Shown piece by piece: positions 17,618 to 26,077 of a DNA stretch of 64,000 bases (position 1 is its first letter; each line of letters begins with the position of its first letter). The notes under the pieces were generated by a model. It worked only from the letters and a program-made list of their open reading frames with translations, was not told the DNA's origin and ran no database searches. The stretch comes from Draconibacterium orientale (GTDB lineage: Bacteria > Bacteroidota > Bacteroidia > Bacteroidales > Prolixibacteraceae): positions 3,295,501 through 3,359,500 of the forward strand of contig NZ_CP007451.1 of assembly GCF_000626635.1 (NCBI RefSeq), in the 5' to 3' direction. The translations under genes were made by a program, and so were the position numbers.

Positions 17618-18625
17618 ATGAAACGAATAAAACGCTTTTTACTGATCGTGATTCTTTTGGCAGTTGTTGGTTACCTGTTGGGGCCAAAACCACCAAAACC
17701 GGAGTTGAATAAAGACCTGCCTTCGTTGTCGGCAAGTATTGCCAATATCGAGACTTTTGTGCAACGAAAAGAAGCAGCTTTTTCCATAAAACCCGATAAC
17801 GAAAGCCGCATTTTCTGGGCAAACGATTCGTTAAAAGAACGAACTGATTATTGTGTGTTGTACCTGCACGGATTCTCGGCATCGTGGTTCGAAGGGCACC
17901 CTGCACACGAGCGTTTTGCACAACATTTTGGCTGCAATTTGTACATTCCGCGTTTGCACGATCATGGATTGGTTACCGAAGATCCTCTGATTGATATGAC
18001 TCCCGATAAGTTATATGCATCGGCAAAAGAAGCCATGATGGTTGCCCGCAGCCTGGGCCGAAAAGTGATTGTAATGAGCACTTCAACAGGAGGAACACTG
18101 GGATTAAAACTGGCGGCTGATTTCCCTGAGTATGTTGACGGGCTGATTATGTATTCGCCAAATATAAAAGTAAAAAACAGCTCGATGGCTTTACTGTCGA
18201 AACCCTGGGGCCTGCAAATCGGACGAAAAGTAATTGGTGGTAAATATCGTGTTTCTGATGATGATCCGGAGTCGGAAGATTGTAAATACTGGAACTGCAA
18301 ATACCGGGTGGAGGCGCTGGTTTATTTGCAACAACTGCTTGATGCTACCATGACTAAGGAAACCTTTAACCGTGTAACCGTGCCGGTATTTCTGGGCTAC
18401 TATTACAAGGATGATGAGCATCAGGATCAAACAGTAAGTGTTGATGCCATGCTTGATATGTTCGATGAACTGGGAACCTTGCCCAATCAAAAGGTGAAAA
18501 AAGCCTTTCCTGAAGCCGGTGATCACGTTATTGCATGCGACCTTACTTCCGGTAGCGTGGAAGAGGTAATTGCCGAAACCATCCGTTTTGGAGAGGAGAT
18601 TTTGGGATTAAGCCCAAGCCGCTAG
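17618..18625 (+). CDS. Membrane-anchored or secreted alpha/beta hydrolase (carboxylesterase-like)
   Basis: 335 residues from the ATG at 17618, preferred because it puts a basic start and hydrophobic segment (KRFLLIVILLAVVGYLLG) at the N terminus; an in-frame ATG at 17564 lacks that logic. The hydrolase fold is supported by LYLHGFSASWFEGHP (oxyanion loop), the elbow MSTSTGG with Ser in place of the first Gly, an acid in YYKDDEHQDQ and His in EAGDHVIACDL. Family members are lipase or monoglyceride-type esterases; substrate unknown. Its TAG stop directly abuts the left arm of the GIY-YIG hairpin element. Confidence 0.8.
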   Translation: MKRIKRFLLIVILLAVVGYLLGPKPPKPELNKDLPSLSASIANIETFVQRKEAAFSIKPDNESRIFWANDSLKERTDYCVLYLHGFSASWFEGHPAHERFAQHFGCNLYIPRLHDHGLVTEDPLIDMTPDKLYASAKEAMMVARSLGRKVIVMSTSTGGTLGLKLAADFPEYVDGLIMYSPNIKVKNSSMALLSKPWGLQIGRKVIGGKYRVSDDDPESEDCKYWNCKYRVEALVYLQQLLDATMTKETFNRVTVPVFLGYYYKDDEHQDQTVSVDAMLDMFDELGTLPNQKVKKAFPEAGDHVIACDLTSGSVEEVIAETIRFGEEILGLSPSR

Positions 18626-19002
18626 CTGTCATTTCGAAGGAGGAACGACTGAGAAATCTGAAACCTATGAAAGACCACAATTATTTCGTATACATTGTTA
18701 CAAACAAAAATAAAACGGTTTTATATATAGGCGTTACGAATGATCTCCAAAGGCGGGTATTCGAACATGAAAATGGATTAATTCCCGGTTTCTCAAAAAA
18801 GTATAATTGTAATTACCTTGTTTTTTATGAGCATTTCCAAAATATTGAATATGCCATTGAGCGGGAGAAAGAAATAAAGAAATGGAGGAGAGAAAAGAAA
18901 AATAATTTGGTAAAAAACTTTAATCCAAGCTGGGAGTTTTTGAACCAAAAGATATATGCTTCATTGTAACAGATTTCTCCTCCTTCGTCGTCGAAATGAC
19001 AG
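18626..19002. mobile_element. Inverted-repeat element carrying a GIY-YIG gene
   Basis: Left arm 18626-18660 begins CTGTCATTTCGA and ends GAGAAATCTG. The right arm 18970-19002 is the inverted counterpart (CAGATTTCTC ... TCGAAATGACAG). The gene 18667-18969 sits between them with 6 bp on the left and none on the right. The left arm starts immediately after the hydrolase stop codon. A gene-less copy of the arms occurs at 36070-36148. Mobility is inferred from structure and recurrence; no target-site duplication was identified. Confidence 0.65.
18667..18969 (+). CDS. Single-domain GIY-YIG nuclease
   Basis: 100 residues forming one GIY-YIG domain of the UPF0213/YhbQ sort: FVYIVTN and VLYIGVTNDLQRRVFEH supply the two signature strands and the conserved Arg, and AIEREKEIKKW holds the likely catalytic Glu. 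Homing endonucleases and UvrC use this fold to cut DNA, but single-domain members have no settled function. The base composition is richer in A than neighbouring genes. It lies precisely inside inverted repeats, suggesting that nuclease and repeats move or persist together. No partner domain for DNA recognition is seen. Confidence 0.88.
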   Translation: MKDHNYFVYIVTNKNKTVLYIGVTNDLQRRVFEHENGLIPGFSKKYNCNYLVFYEHFQNIEYAIEREKEIKKWRREKKNNLVKNFNPSWEFLNQKIYASL

Positions 19003-19015
19003 CATTAGTCAATCT

Positions 19016-19747
19016 TTACTGAATTTGAGCAGCTGCCTCTTCGTCTAAAAACCAGGTTAAGATTCCGTTTGTAGGAGAAATATAGTAGGCCGGTAGCAAT
19101 TGTGCAGCATCATTATCATTCATAATTTCTGCAACCCGCAAGGCTTTATTCGATCCTGTTACCAGGAAAAATATCTGGTTGGCATTATTCAGCACATTTC
19201 CGGTAATGGTAATGCGTTTTTGCCCGCTTAGCGGATGAACAGCAACTGCACAGTTTTGCTCGTCTTCAAACAACTCCATCTGGTCGGGGAAAATTGATGC
19301 TGTGTGTCCGTCGTCGCCAAGCCCCAGAATGATTAAATCGAAAACCGGATCTTTACCACGCGAGTTCAGGCTTTTTTCCATCTCTTTCGAGTAGCGCAGT
19401 GCTTCCTGCTCCGGATCTTGCTCGCCTTTTATGCGGTGTATGTTTTCTTCGGGAATGGAAATATTTGATAGCAGGTAGTCAACCGTCATTTTATAGTTGC
19501 TTTGCTCGTCGGTTGGCGGCACACAGCGTTCGTCGCCCCACCACAAATGGATGCGCTCCCATGGAATTCGGTCGGCATATTTTTTACTGATCTTCTTAAA
19601 AAGTCCTTTGGGTGAATTTCCACCGGACAGTGCGATATCAAACACTTCCTGATTCGAATTTTGTACCATCTTAATAATTGCTTTCGCGATGGCTTTGTAA
19701 ACATCTTTTGGCTTCGAATAAATTTTTACTTCTGTAAAAGTTTCCAT
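19016..19747 (-). CDS. pgl: 6-phosphogluconolactonase
   Basis: 243 residues of the DevB/SOL type. Landmarks are IALSGGNSPKGLF near the N terminus, IHLWWGDERCVPPTDEQSNY and LIILGLGDDGHTASIFP, which carry the phosphate-binding and catalytic residues. It hydrolyses 6-phosphogluconolactone to 6-phosphogluconate in the oxidative pentose phosphate pathway. It follows zwf by 45 bp on the same strand, giving consecutive pathway steps. No gnd gene is in the window. It is convergent with the GIY-YIG element. Confidence 0.94.
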   Translation of the reverse strand: METFTEVKIYSKPKDVYKAIAKAIIKMVQNSNQEVFDIALSGGNSPKGLFKKISKKYADRIPWERIHLWWGDERCVPPTDEQSNYKMTVDYLLSNISIPEENIHRIKGEQDPEQEALRYSKEMEKSLNSRGKDPVFDLIILGLGDDGHTASIFPDQMELFEDEQNCAVAVHPLSGQKRITITGNVLNNANQIFFLVTGSNKALRVAEIMNDNDAAQLLPAYYISPTNGILTWFLDEEAAAQIQ

Positions 19748-19792
19748 GTCAGATCGTTTGTTGCTGTTAGTTAATACAATGCAATATGCAGA

Positions 19793-21286
19793 TTAAAGTT
19801 CACAATACAAGCCGTCGTTATGTAAATTTTTACAAGGGTAGCGCCAATCTCCGTTTACAATCAGTTTAGCCGATTCTTCGGGTCCCCAGCTTCCGGCCGG
19901 GTAGCCATAAATCGGAATTTCAGGATTGGTTTCCCAGGCGTTAATTATGGGCTGCACAAACTCCCACGCAGCTTCTACAGCGTCGCCGCGCGAATACAGT
20001 GTGGCATCGCCCTGCATGCAATCCAGCAAAAGGCGTTCGTAGGCTGTTGGCACTTTTTTGTCGGCCAGGTCAGAGTAATGGAAATCCATGTTTACCGTTT
20101 GCACTTTAAATCCGGCTCCCGGAGTTTTCATCCCAAATTTCAGTAAAATTCCCTCGTCGGGCTGAATTCGGATGATCAGCTGGTTGTTACTGTTGGAAGT
20201 GGCATTTCCAAACAAATGGTGTGGCACCTTTCTGAAATGGATAACAATTTCAGTTACGCGTGTCGGTAATTTTTTCCCGGTTCGAATATAAAATGGTACA
20301 CCGGCCCAGCGCCAGTTGTCGATAAAGAATTTAAGTGCAACAAAGGTTTCGGTGCGCGACAGCTTGTCCACGCCTGGCTCCTCGCGGTAGCCGGCAACTT
20401 TCTGGCCTCCAATGCTTGAGTTGGTATATTGGCCGCGAATAACGTAACGCGACACTTCATTTTCTTTAATTGGTCGTAATGACTGAAATACTTTTAGTGT
20501 TTCGTTTCTTATGGCATCGGCTTCCACCACAACCGGTGGTTCCATGGCTACAAAACCTGCTACCTGCAGCAGGTGGTTTTGCAACATGTCGCGCAAGGCT
20601 CCGGAGCTCTCGTAATATCCGCCACGTCCTTCTACACCCAGGCTTTCGGCCGAGGTTATTTCCACCCGCTCGATATAACGCCGATTCCAAAGCGGTTCAA
20701 AAATTCCGTTCGAAAAGCGTGTTACCAACATATTTTGTACCGTCTCTTTTCCCAGATAATGATCGATACGGTAAATCTGTTCCTCTTCGAAATAATGAAG
20801 CAGTTGTTTATTTAATTCTTTTGCCGATTTTAAATCGGTTCCGAACGGTTTCTCAACGATCAGTCGCCTAAAATTATTCTCCGATTTTGAAAGACCATTC
20901 AGGCAAAGCATTTTAGGAATTACCGGGTATAAGGACGGTGGAGTTGAAAGATAGAACACGTAATTCGGCTCAATTTCCAGTGAGCCGGAAAGCTCATCAA
21001 GTCGCTCTTTTAACGGAATAAAATCATCGGCCTCGTTATTCTGAACGGATTGATAAAACAATAGCTTTTTAAATTCTTCGCGTTTTTCATCGTCGGGAAT
21101 AAATTCATCAGCCCGGTTTCTGAATTCATCATCGGAAAGTGCCGAACGGGAAGCACCCAGCACCGCAAACTTCTGAGGTAACAGGTTTTGTTTGTAAAGA
21201 TCGAAAAGTGCGGGTATCAATTTACGTTTGGTGAGGTCGCCCGATGCGCCAAATATGATGAGAATTTGATCTTCTGCTTTCTTCAT
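19793..21286 (-). CDS. zwf: Glucose-6-phosphate 1-dehydrogenase
   Basis: 497 residues, a normal length. The NADP-binding loop is IFGASGDLTKRKLIPALFDL at the N terminus and the substrate/catalytic motif RIDHYLGKETVQN is at about residue 173. Further conserved stretches include RWAGVPFYIRTGKKLP. It oxidises glucose-6-phosphate to 6-phosphogluconolactone and makes NADPH, feeding the lactonase encoded next. It lies 9 bp after the phosphopantetheinyl transferase gene, at the end of the long mutY-ssb-gldE-gldD run, so expression may be tied to that unit. No defect seen. Confidence 0.96.
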   Translation of the reverse strand: MKKAEDQILIIFGASGDLTKRKLIPALFDLYKQNLLPQKFAVLGASRSALSDDEFRNRADEFIPDDEKREEFKKLLFYQSVQNNEADDFIPLKERLDELSGSLEIEPNYVFYLSTPPSLYPVIPKMLCLNGLSKSENNFRRLIVEKPFGTDLKSAKELNKQLLHYFEEEQIYRIDHYLGKETVQNMLVTRFSNGIFEPLWNRRYIERVEITSAESLGVEGRGGYYESSGALRDMLQNHLLQVAGFVAMEPPVVVEADAIRNETLKVFQSLRPIKENEVSRYVIRGQYTNSSIGGQKVAGYREEPGVDKLSRTETFVALKFFIDNWRWAGVPFYIRTGKKLPTRVTEIVIHFRKVPHHLFGNATSNSNNQLIIRIQPDEGILLKFGMKTPGAGFKVQTVNMDFHYSDLADKKVPTAYERLLLDCMQGDATLYSRGDAVEAAWEFVQPIINAWETNPEIPIYGYPAGSWGPEESAKLIVNGDWRYPCKNLHNDGLYCEL

Positions 21287-21295
21287 GGTGAAATT

Positions 21296-21931
21296 TTAGT
21301 GTTGAACGCAATAAACCAGAATATTGTTTTTAATTGTGCGAAAAAATAAATCGTAACCTATTTCCTTTTCTGGATGCTTTAAAGCCCCGGAGAAACTGGA
21401 ATGAACATGGTAATCGAAGGGTGTAATTTCAATTTGCCGGTTAAACTGAATGCCTTGAATTTCAGCGCATTTAAAAATAGCTTCTTTCGCCGCCCAAAGC
21501 AATATCTTTACGAATTGCGGATCCTTACTGTTTTCAATAAACTCTATTTCTTCAGGGCTTGCATAACGGGTAACAACTTTATCGATGTTACGATGGATTT
21601 GCTCAACATCGATTCCAATATTTTTATCGGATAGAATAATAGCTGCCAGATCGGCAGAGTGTGTGATGCTAATGTTCAAACCGGAATCCTTTAGCGATGG
21701 TTTGCCAAATTTATCGCGATAAACGATTTCAGGACACTCGGGCAACAGCTGTTGCAGCAATAATCTGCTGGCCAGAAATTCTTTTCGGCGTTTTTCGGCT
21801 TTAAAAGTTGCCAAACGCGCTGTTTCGACGGGAGTTAGTTTGACTTCTTTTAATAAATCATCAGCTGCTTCTTTCAGCTCCCAAATACCGATTGTGCTGT
21901 TTTGATTTTCTATTTTTTCAATCAGCGGCAT
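21296..21931 (-). CDS. 4'-phosphopantetheinyl transferase (Sfp/AcpT type)
   Basis: 211 residues. The two family motifs are present: KNIGIDVEQIHRN (metal-binding Asp and Glu) and LLWAAKEAIFKCAEI (W-x-x-KEA-x-K). SLKDSGLNISITHSADLAAI upstream matches the conserved NISITHS region. The enzyme moves phosphopantetheine from coenzyme A onto a carrier protein serine, activating acyl or peptidyl carrier proteins. Its ATG overlaps the gldD stop by one base. Which carrier protein it serves is unknown. The position between gldD and zwf is probably an operon convenience. Confidence 0.9.
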   Translation of the reverse strand: MPLIEKIENQNSTIGIWELKEAADDLLKEVKLTPVETARLATFKAEKRRKEFLASRLLLQQLLPECPEIVYRDKFGKPSLKDSGLNISITHSADLAAIILSDKNIGIDVEQIHRNIDKVVTRYASPEEIEFIENSKDPQFVKILLWAAKEAIFKCAEIQGIQFNRQIEITPFDYHVHSSFSGALKHPEKEIGYDLFFRTIKNNILVYCVQH

Positions 21932-22512
21932 TATTTCCAGCTTGTGGTTTCAATCATATGAATTATATCGGGTTCGATAAAGTTAATTACCGGTGTCAAG
22001 GAATCGATATCGGGAACTTCGCGAATGTAGAACGCGCCGCGTAAAAAATGTCGCGTACTGTCGGTTAAAAAAAATTGCATCGGCGAGGCGGCATTTCCTT
22101 CAATGGAATATATGGTTCCGTACACTTTCTTTGCATGATTCATAAATAAACGCTCTTCAATTGCATCAGCTTTTATGGAATGTTTGTAAGCCAGCGTGCG
22201 CGTCTCTTCCATTAACTCAGCCAAAAGGTTGTAGTCGTCTTTTTGGCTGTTCAGGTCGTAATACGAAATGTGTATTTCCACTTTATTTTCGGGCACAGCT
22301 ACGTTTATCCAGTAGGGTTCGTTGCGGTTTCTGGAGTCTTTTTCAACACGTGCATATTCCGGTATTTCAAAATCGTACGGAAATGTTCGGTTCAGATCAG
22401 TGTAGCTTTTTTCAGGAAAATCGATGCGGTAATAGCCTCGCGGTTTTGGGGTGTAGTCTTCTTTACATCCCCATAAAAATAGCAGTAAGAAAAGTATATA
22501 CGAGAATCTCAT
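21931..22512 (-). CDS. gldD: Gliding motility lipoprotein GldD
   Basis: 193 residues with a short signal segment ending LWGC, a lipobox, then KEDYTPKPRGYYRIDFPEK, the characteristic GldD start. GldD is an essential accessory lipoprotein of the Bacteroidota gliding/type IX secretion machinery, acting in the periplasm or membrane. Its usual partner gldE is directly upstream (22 bp gap). The presence of the pair does not prove gliding, because other gld and spr genes are not in the window and non-gliding Bacteroidota with type IX secretion also keep some of them. Confidence 0.92.
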   Translation of the reverse strand: MRFSYILFLLLFLWGCKEDYTPKPRGYYRIDFPEKSYTDLNRTFPYDFEIPEYARVEKDSRNRNEPYWINVAVPENKVEIHISYYDLNSQKDDYNLLAELMEETRTLAYKHSIKADAIEERLFMNHAKKVYGTIYSIEGNAASPMQFFLTDSTRHFLRGAFYIREVPDIDSLTPVINFIEPDIIHMIETTSWK

Positions 22513-22534
22513 TCCCTTAAATTTTAAGTCATAT

Positions 22535-23857
22535 TTATTTGTTAAGAACCACCTTTATCTGTTTGATACGGCGGTTATCAACCTCTTCAATGGTAAATGT
22601 GAACGGTTTACATTTTACCTCTTCCTTTAACGAAGGAATCTCGCCTTTTATTTCAAGAATAAGGCCGGCAAGCGTATCAGCATCACCTTTTACTTCGTCA
22701 AAAATAGTATCGTCGCAATTTATAACCCTGTAAAAGTCGCCCAGTAAAACCTTGGCGTCGAACAAGTAGGTGTTTTCTGATAGTTGGGTGAAGAAACTTT
22801 CTTCATCATCAAACTCATCGGTAATATCGCCAACAATTTCTTCCAGAATATCTTCCAGCGAAACGATCCCTGAAGTTCCTCCGTACTCATCAACCACAAT
22901 GGCAATGTGTACTTTGGTTTTCTGAAATTCTTCCAAAAGCGAACTGATCTTTTTGGTGTCGGGCACATAAAACGGTGGACGAATTAAAGTTTGCCATTTA
23001 AACGTTTTGTTTTTATGGCTGTGCTGAAGAATATCTTTAATGTATAACAGACCGCTAATTTCGTCGAATGAATCGATATAAACCGGAATTCGCGAGTAGC
23101 CCGAATCGTTTATAATTTCCAGAACCTCTTCAAAATTTGCTTTTATATCGATTGAGACCACATCAACGCGGGGAGTCATAATTTCTTCCACGCTTTTGTT
23201 TCCGAATTTTACAATTCCTTCGAGTATATCTTTCTCGTCCGAAAGTTCCTGGTCAGATGTTAATTCAAGCGCCTGCGAAATCTCATCCATCGAGATATTT
23301 TTTACATGCTTTTGTAGGCGGCGGTTTACAAATCCGGTTGAGTAGATCAATATTGCATTTATCGGGCGAAACAACTTTTCGAGCGTTTGCAATGGAAATG
23401 CCATAAAACGGGCAAAACGCAAAGTAAAGTGTGTTGCATAAACTTTCGGAAATATCTCGCCAAACAGCAACAGGAAAAAAGTTATGAGCACCACCTGGAA
23501 AACAAACTGCAATGTTGGTGCATTAACAAACGATACTAAATTGTTTGAAATAAAGGCCGTTAATATTACAATGCCAATATTTACAAAGTTATTTGTTACC
23601 AGTATGGTAGCCAGAAGCTTTTCCGGGCTTTCGAGGTTGTGTAATACGCGCTCGTTGTTTTTGCCTTTATGCCTCAGTTTGTGTTTGTCGCTGGCCGACA
23701 AAGAAAAGTAAGCCACCTCGGATCCACTTATCAGTGCCGAAGTAAATAGTAAAAACAATACGATAATAATTGAAACTATTATTCCGGGACTGATAGGGTG
23801 TAATTGAATTTGCCAGGAGCCGATAGCGGCTAAACTTAAAAGCGGTTCTGTTTCCAA
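22535..23857 (-). CDS. gldE: Gliding motility-associated protein GldE (CNNM/CorC family)
   Basis: 440 residues. An N-terminal DUF21/CNNM membrane domain (about residues 25-200, several hydrophobic helices) is followed by a CBS pair (IMTPRVDVVSIDIKANFEEV, then VHIAIVVDEYGGTSGIVSLE) and a CorC/HlyC C-terminal domain (about 350-435). The architecture is that of magnesium/cobalt exporters, but the position directly before gldD and after ssb identifies GldE, which is functionally linked with GldD in gliding. It is a cytoplasmic-membrane protein. Confidence 0.92.
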   Translation of the reverse strand: METEPLLSLAAIGSWQIQLHPISPGIIVSIIIVLFLLFTSALISGSEVAYFSLSASDKHKLRHKGKNNERVLHNLESPEKLLATILVTNNFVNIGIVILTAFISNNLVSFVNAPTLQFVFQVVLITFFLLLFGEIFPKVYATHFTLRFARFMAFPLQTLEKLFRPINAILIYSTGFVNRRLQKHVKNISMDEISQALELTSDQELSDEKDILEGIVKFGNKSVEEIMTPRVDVVSIDIKANFEEVLEIINDSGYSRIPVYIDSFDEISGLLYIKDILQHSHKNKTFKWQTLIRPPFYVPDTKKISSLLEEFQKTKVHIAIVVDEYGGTSGIVSLEDILEEIVGDITDEFDDEESFFTQLSENTYLFDAKVLLGDFYRVINCDDTIFDEVKGDADTLAGLILEIKGEIPSLKEEVKCKPFTFTIEEVDNRRIKQIKVVLNK

Positions 23858-23872
23858 ATTTAAAAGTTTTGG

Positions 23873-24322
23873 TTAGAATGGAAGATCCTCGTCTCCCTCC
23901 GGTTCTTCAATGTCGGGTTGCGAAACCTGCGGAGTGGATGTTGCACCTGAGTTTTGCATTGCACCGCCCTGATCTGGCGAGCTCTGGTTGTCGGCGCGGT
24001 TGCCAAGCATTGTCATCTGGTCGCCATAAATCTCGGTAACATAACGTTTATTGCCGTCTTTGTCGTCGTACGAGCGGGTTCTTATTCGTCCCTCGATGTA
24101 CAGCTGGCGACCTTTGGTAACATATTTTTCAGCCACTTCGGCCAGGCCTCTCCACAATACAATATTGTGCCACTCGGTTGTGGTAACTCGCTCACCGCTT
24201 TTCGAGTTATAACTCTCTGATGTTGCCAAAGGGAAATTAGCTACTGCAACACCCGAATCGAGGTGACGTACTTCAGGATCTTTTCCAACGTTTCCGATAA
24301 GAATTACTTTATTTACTGACAT
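23873..24322 (-). CDS. ssb: Single-stranded DNA-binding protein
   Basis: 149 residues. The OB fold starts MSVNKVILIGNVGKDPEVRH and includes TTEWHNIVLWRGLAEVAEKY and KGRQLYIEGRIRTRSYDDKD. A low-complexity linker rich in Ser, Gln and Pro leads to the acidic tip EGDEDLPF, the site where SSB recruits replication and repair partners. It coats single-stranded DNA during replication, recombination and repair. It is 68 bp after mutY and 15 bp before gldE, the order common in Bacteroidota. Confidence 0.96.
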   Translation of the reverse strand: MSVNKVILIGNVGKDPEVRHLDSGVAVANFPLATSESYNSKSGERVTTTEWHNIVLWRGLAEVAEKYVTKGRQLYIEGRIRTRSYDDKDGNKRYVTEIYGDQMTMLGNRADNQSSPDQGGAMQNSGATSTPQVSQPDIEEPEGDEDLPF

Positions 24323-24390
24323 AATCTAAAATTTATATGGTTAACATTTTCAGGTTGTTACTACGCTGCAATTATAAACCGGTTTTTTTA

Positions 24391-25440
24391 TTATTGTCCC
24401 AAACCGGCTTCCTGTAAAAACTGTTCAACCAGTCGGGATACAGCAAATTTAGAAATATCTTTTTTATTTACCCGAATAAGAGGCGACTGATTATTAAAAT
24501 TGCCCTGAACTTCAAGATATATCAATTTTGCGTGAATAATCTGGTGGCTCAAAACATGCTTTTTTTGCCCGCTTATACTTTTAACATTAACCTGCATCGT
24601 TTTTACCGGAAGATCTGCATGTAACAGTTCCGCATCAGAAAGTGCTTTTTCGCGCTCAATCAGTGGCAATTGATACAGGTTTTGCCAGATGTCGTTGCCC
24701 GATCTTTTATCCAGCAGAATTGAATCGCCCATATCATACATATAATAGTAGAAATAGCGGTGCCGCTGTTTGGTCTTTTTTTCTTTTACCGGGAGCTGCG
24801 CTACCAGCCCGTTTTTGTAGGTAAAGCAAGATTCAACAACCGGGCAGTTCTCACATTTCGGCGATTTTGGAACACATTGCAAAGCGCCAAATTCCATAAG
24901 CGCCTGGTTGTGCATGCCCGGATCCTGTCCCTGAATCAGTTCTTCGGCCAACTGCTGAAACTCTTTTTTGCCCGCCGACGAGTCAATCGGAGTCTCAATC
25001 CCATAATATCTCGACAGTACCCTATATATATTACCATCAACCGCAGGGTAGGGCAGGTTGAATGCAATGGATGCAACAGCAGCAGCCGTATAAGGGCCAA
25101 CCCCTTTTAGTGCTAAAATGCTTTTATAATCGTTGGGGAAAGTTCCGTTGTACTGCGATGCAATAATTTTTGCCGAAGCATGCAGGTTTCGGGCACGCGA
25201 ATAGTAACCCAGTCCCTGCCAGAGTTTTAGCACCTTGTCTTCGTGGGCATTGGCCAAATCATTTACCGTGGGATAATTCTCTACAAAGCGGTAAAAGTAG
25301 TTTTTGCCCTGCTCAACGCGCGTTTGCTGAAGTATAATCTCTGAAAGCCAAATCTTATAAGGATTTCGGTCTTTTCGCCACGGTAAATCACGCTTATTTA
25401 TGTTGTACCAATTGTAAATGTTGGTATGAAAATTGTCCAT
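24391..25440 (-). CDS. mutY: A/G-specific adenine DNA glycosylase
   Basis: 349 residues. The N-terminal catalytic domain shows WLSEIILQQTRVEQ, the helix-hairpin-helix LALKGVGPYTAAAVASIAFN and VDGNIYRVLSRY with the catalytic Asp. A 4Fe-4S loop follows with Cys in CVPKSPKCENCPVVESC. The C-terminal NUDIX-like domain (about residues 235-345) recognises 8-oxoguanine. The enzyme removes adenine mispaired with 8-oxoG. It is the first gene of the minus-strand run to pgl and is divergent from hup, sharing a 137-bp intergenic region with it. Confidence 0.95.
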   Translation of the reverse strand: MDNFHTNIYNWYNINKRDLPWRKDRNPYKIWLSEIILQQTRVEQGKNYFYRFVENYPTVNDLANAHEDKVLKLWQGLGYYSRARNLHASAKIIASQYNGTFPNDYKSILALKGVGPYTAAAVASIAFNLPYPAVDGNIYRVLSRYYGIETPIDSSAGKKEFQQLAEELIQGQDPGMHNQALMEFGALQCVPKSPKCENCPVVESCFTYKNGLVAQLPVKEKKTKQRHRYFYYYMYDMGDSILLDKRSGNDIWQNLYQLPLIEREKALSDAELLHADLPVKTMQVNVKSISGQKKHVLSHQIIHAKLIYLEVQGNFNNQSPLIRVNKKDISKFAVSRLVEQFLQEAGLGQ

Positions 25441-25519
25441 TCTACGCTAACTGGTTAAAAATCTTACAGAAAAACAAAAATAATTTATTTGAAATGCTTT
25501 CCGGTTTTATAATATTTTT

Positions 25520-25528
25520 TATTTTTGC
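25520..25528 (+). promoter_or_regulatory. Candidate -7 element of hup
   Basis: TATTTTTGC matches TAnnTTTG exactly, 58 bases before the hup ATG in the mutY-hup divergent region. No clear -33 TTTG at 19-21 bases. A reverse-oriented CAAAAATA at 25475-25482 could serve mutY. Confidence 0.4.
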
Positions 25529-25577
25529 ATCCTCGAATAAAAACGATTAATATATTGAAAATTAAATATTTTAAGAG

Positions 25578-25862
25578 ATGACTAAGGCAGATATTGTAAA
25601 TGAAATTTCGAAAGAAACGGGAATTGAAAAGGTAACTGTTCAGAAAACGGTGGAAGCTTTTATGGAAACTGTAAAAGATTCACTGGTTGATGGCAAAAAT
25701 GTTTATTTAAGAGGTTTTGGTAGTTTTGTTGTTAAGAAAAGAGCAGAAAAAACTGCCCGTAATATTTCTAAAAATACAACCATTATCATTCCTGCACACA
25801 ATATTCCTTCGTTTAAACCAGCGAAAACATTTGTATCAGAAGTTAAAAATCAAGTAAAATAA
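25578..25862 (+). CDS. hup: HU-family DNA-binding protein
   Basis: 94 residues starting MTKADIVNEISKETGIEKVT, with the DNA-binding beta-arm region GSFVVKKRAEKTARNISKNT and IIPAHNIPSFKPAKTFV. HU/IHF dimers bend DNA and organise the nucleoid. The arm lacks the classic RNPxT spelling and instead reads ARNISKNT, a common Bacteroidota variant. The tiny basic protein gene follows after 7 bp. The 21-bp-phased arrays in this window make a helix-phase-sensitive DNA bender worth noting, but no link is shown. Confidence 0.93.
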   Translation: MTKADIVNEISKETGIEKVTVQKTVEAFMETVKDSLVDGKNVYLRGFGSFVVKKRAEKTARNISKNTTIIIPAHNIPSFKPAKTFVSEVKNQVK

Positions 25863-25869
25863 TAGAGTT

Positions 25870-25977
25870 ATGCCAAGCGGAAAGAAAAGAAAGAGACACA
25901 AGATGGCCACTCATAAGCGCAAAAAAAGATTGCGTAAAAACAGGCACAAAAAGAAAAATAAGATTTTAATGATTTAA
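25870..25977 (+). CDS. 35-residue highly basic protein, AURKAIP1/COX24-like
   Basis: A short gene reading MPSGKKRKRHKMATHKRKKR followed by LRKNRHKKKNKILMI. The conserved KRKRHKMATHKRKKRLRKNR stretch is the small basic domain (AURKAIP1/COX24 C-terminal type) that Bacteroidota carry as a stand-alone protein. Related eukaryotic proteins are mitochondrial small-subunit ribosomal proteins, so ribosome binding is likely, though that is family inference. It starts 7 bp after hup and is followed by a strong terminator hairpin, so both share a transcript. It is easily missed because of its size. Confidence 0.85.
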   Translation: MPSGKKRKRHKMATHKRKKRLRKNRHKKKNKILMI

Positions 25978-25996
25978 TTTCTTATAGTTGATGATT

Positions 25997-26026
25997 AAAC
26001 CTAAAGCATTTTAATGCTTTAGGTTT
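25997..26026 (+). terminator. Hairpin terminator after hup and the small basic gene
   Basis: A perfect 14-bp stem, AAACCTAAAGCATT paired with AATGCTTTAGGTTT around a two-base centre. The T-rich tract after it is weak, so it may act mainly as a transcript-end hairpin. Confidence 0.7.
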
Positions 26027-26077
26027 AGTCTGTTATAACGATTAGTATTAACCAAAAGAAGTAGATGATTAAAGGTT

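Noticed and set aside
22535-23857. Plain CorC magnesium/cobalt efflux protein or hemolysin
   Set aside because: The domain layout fits, but the position between ssb and gldD identifies the GldE subgroup.
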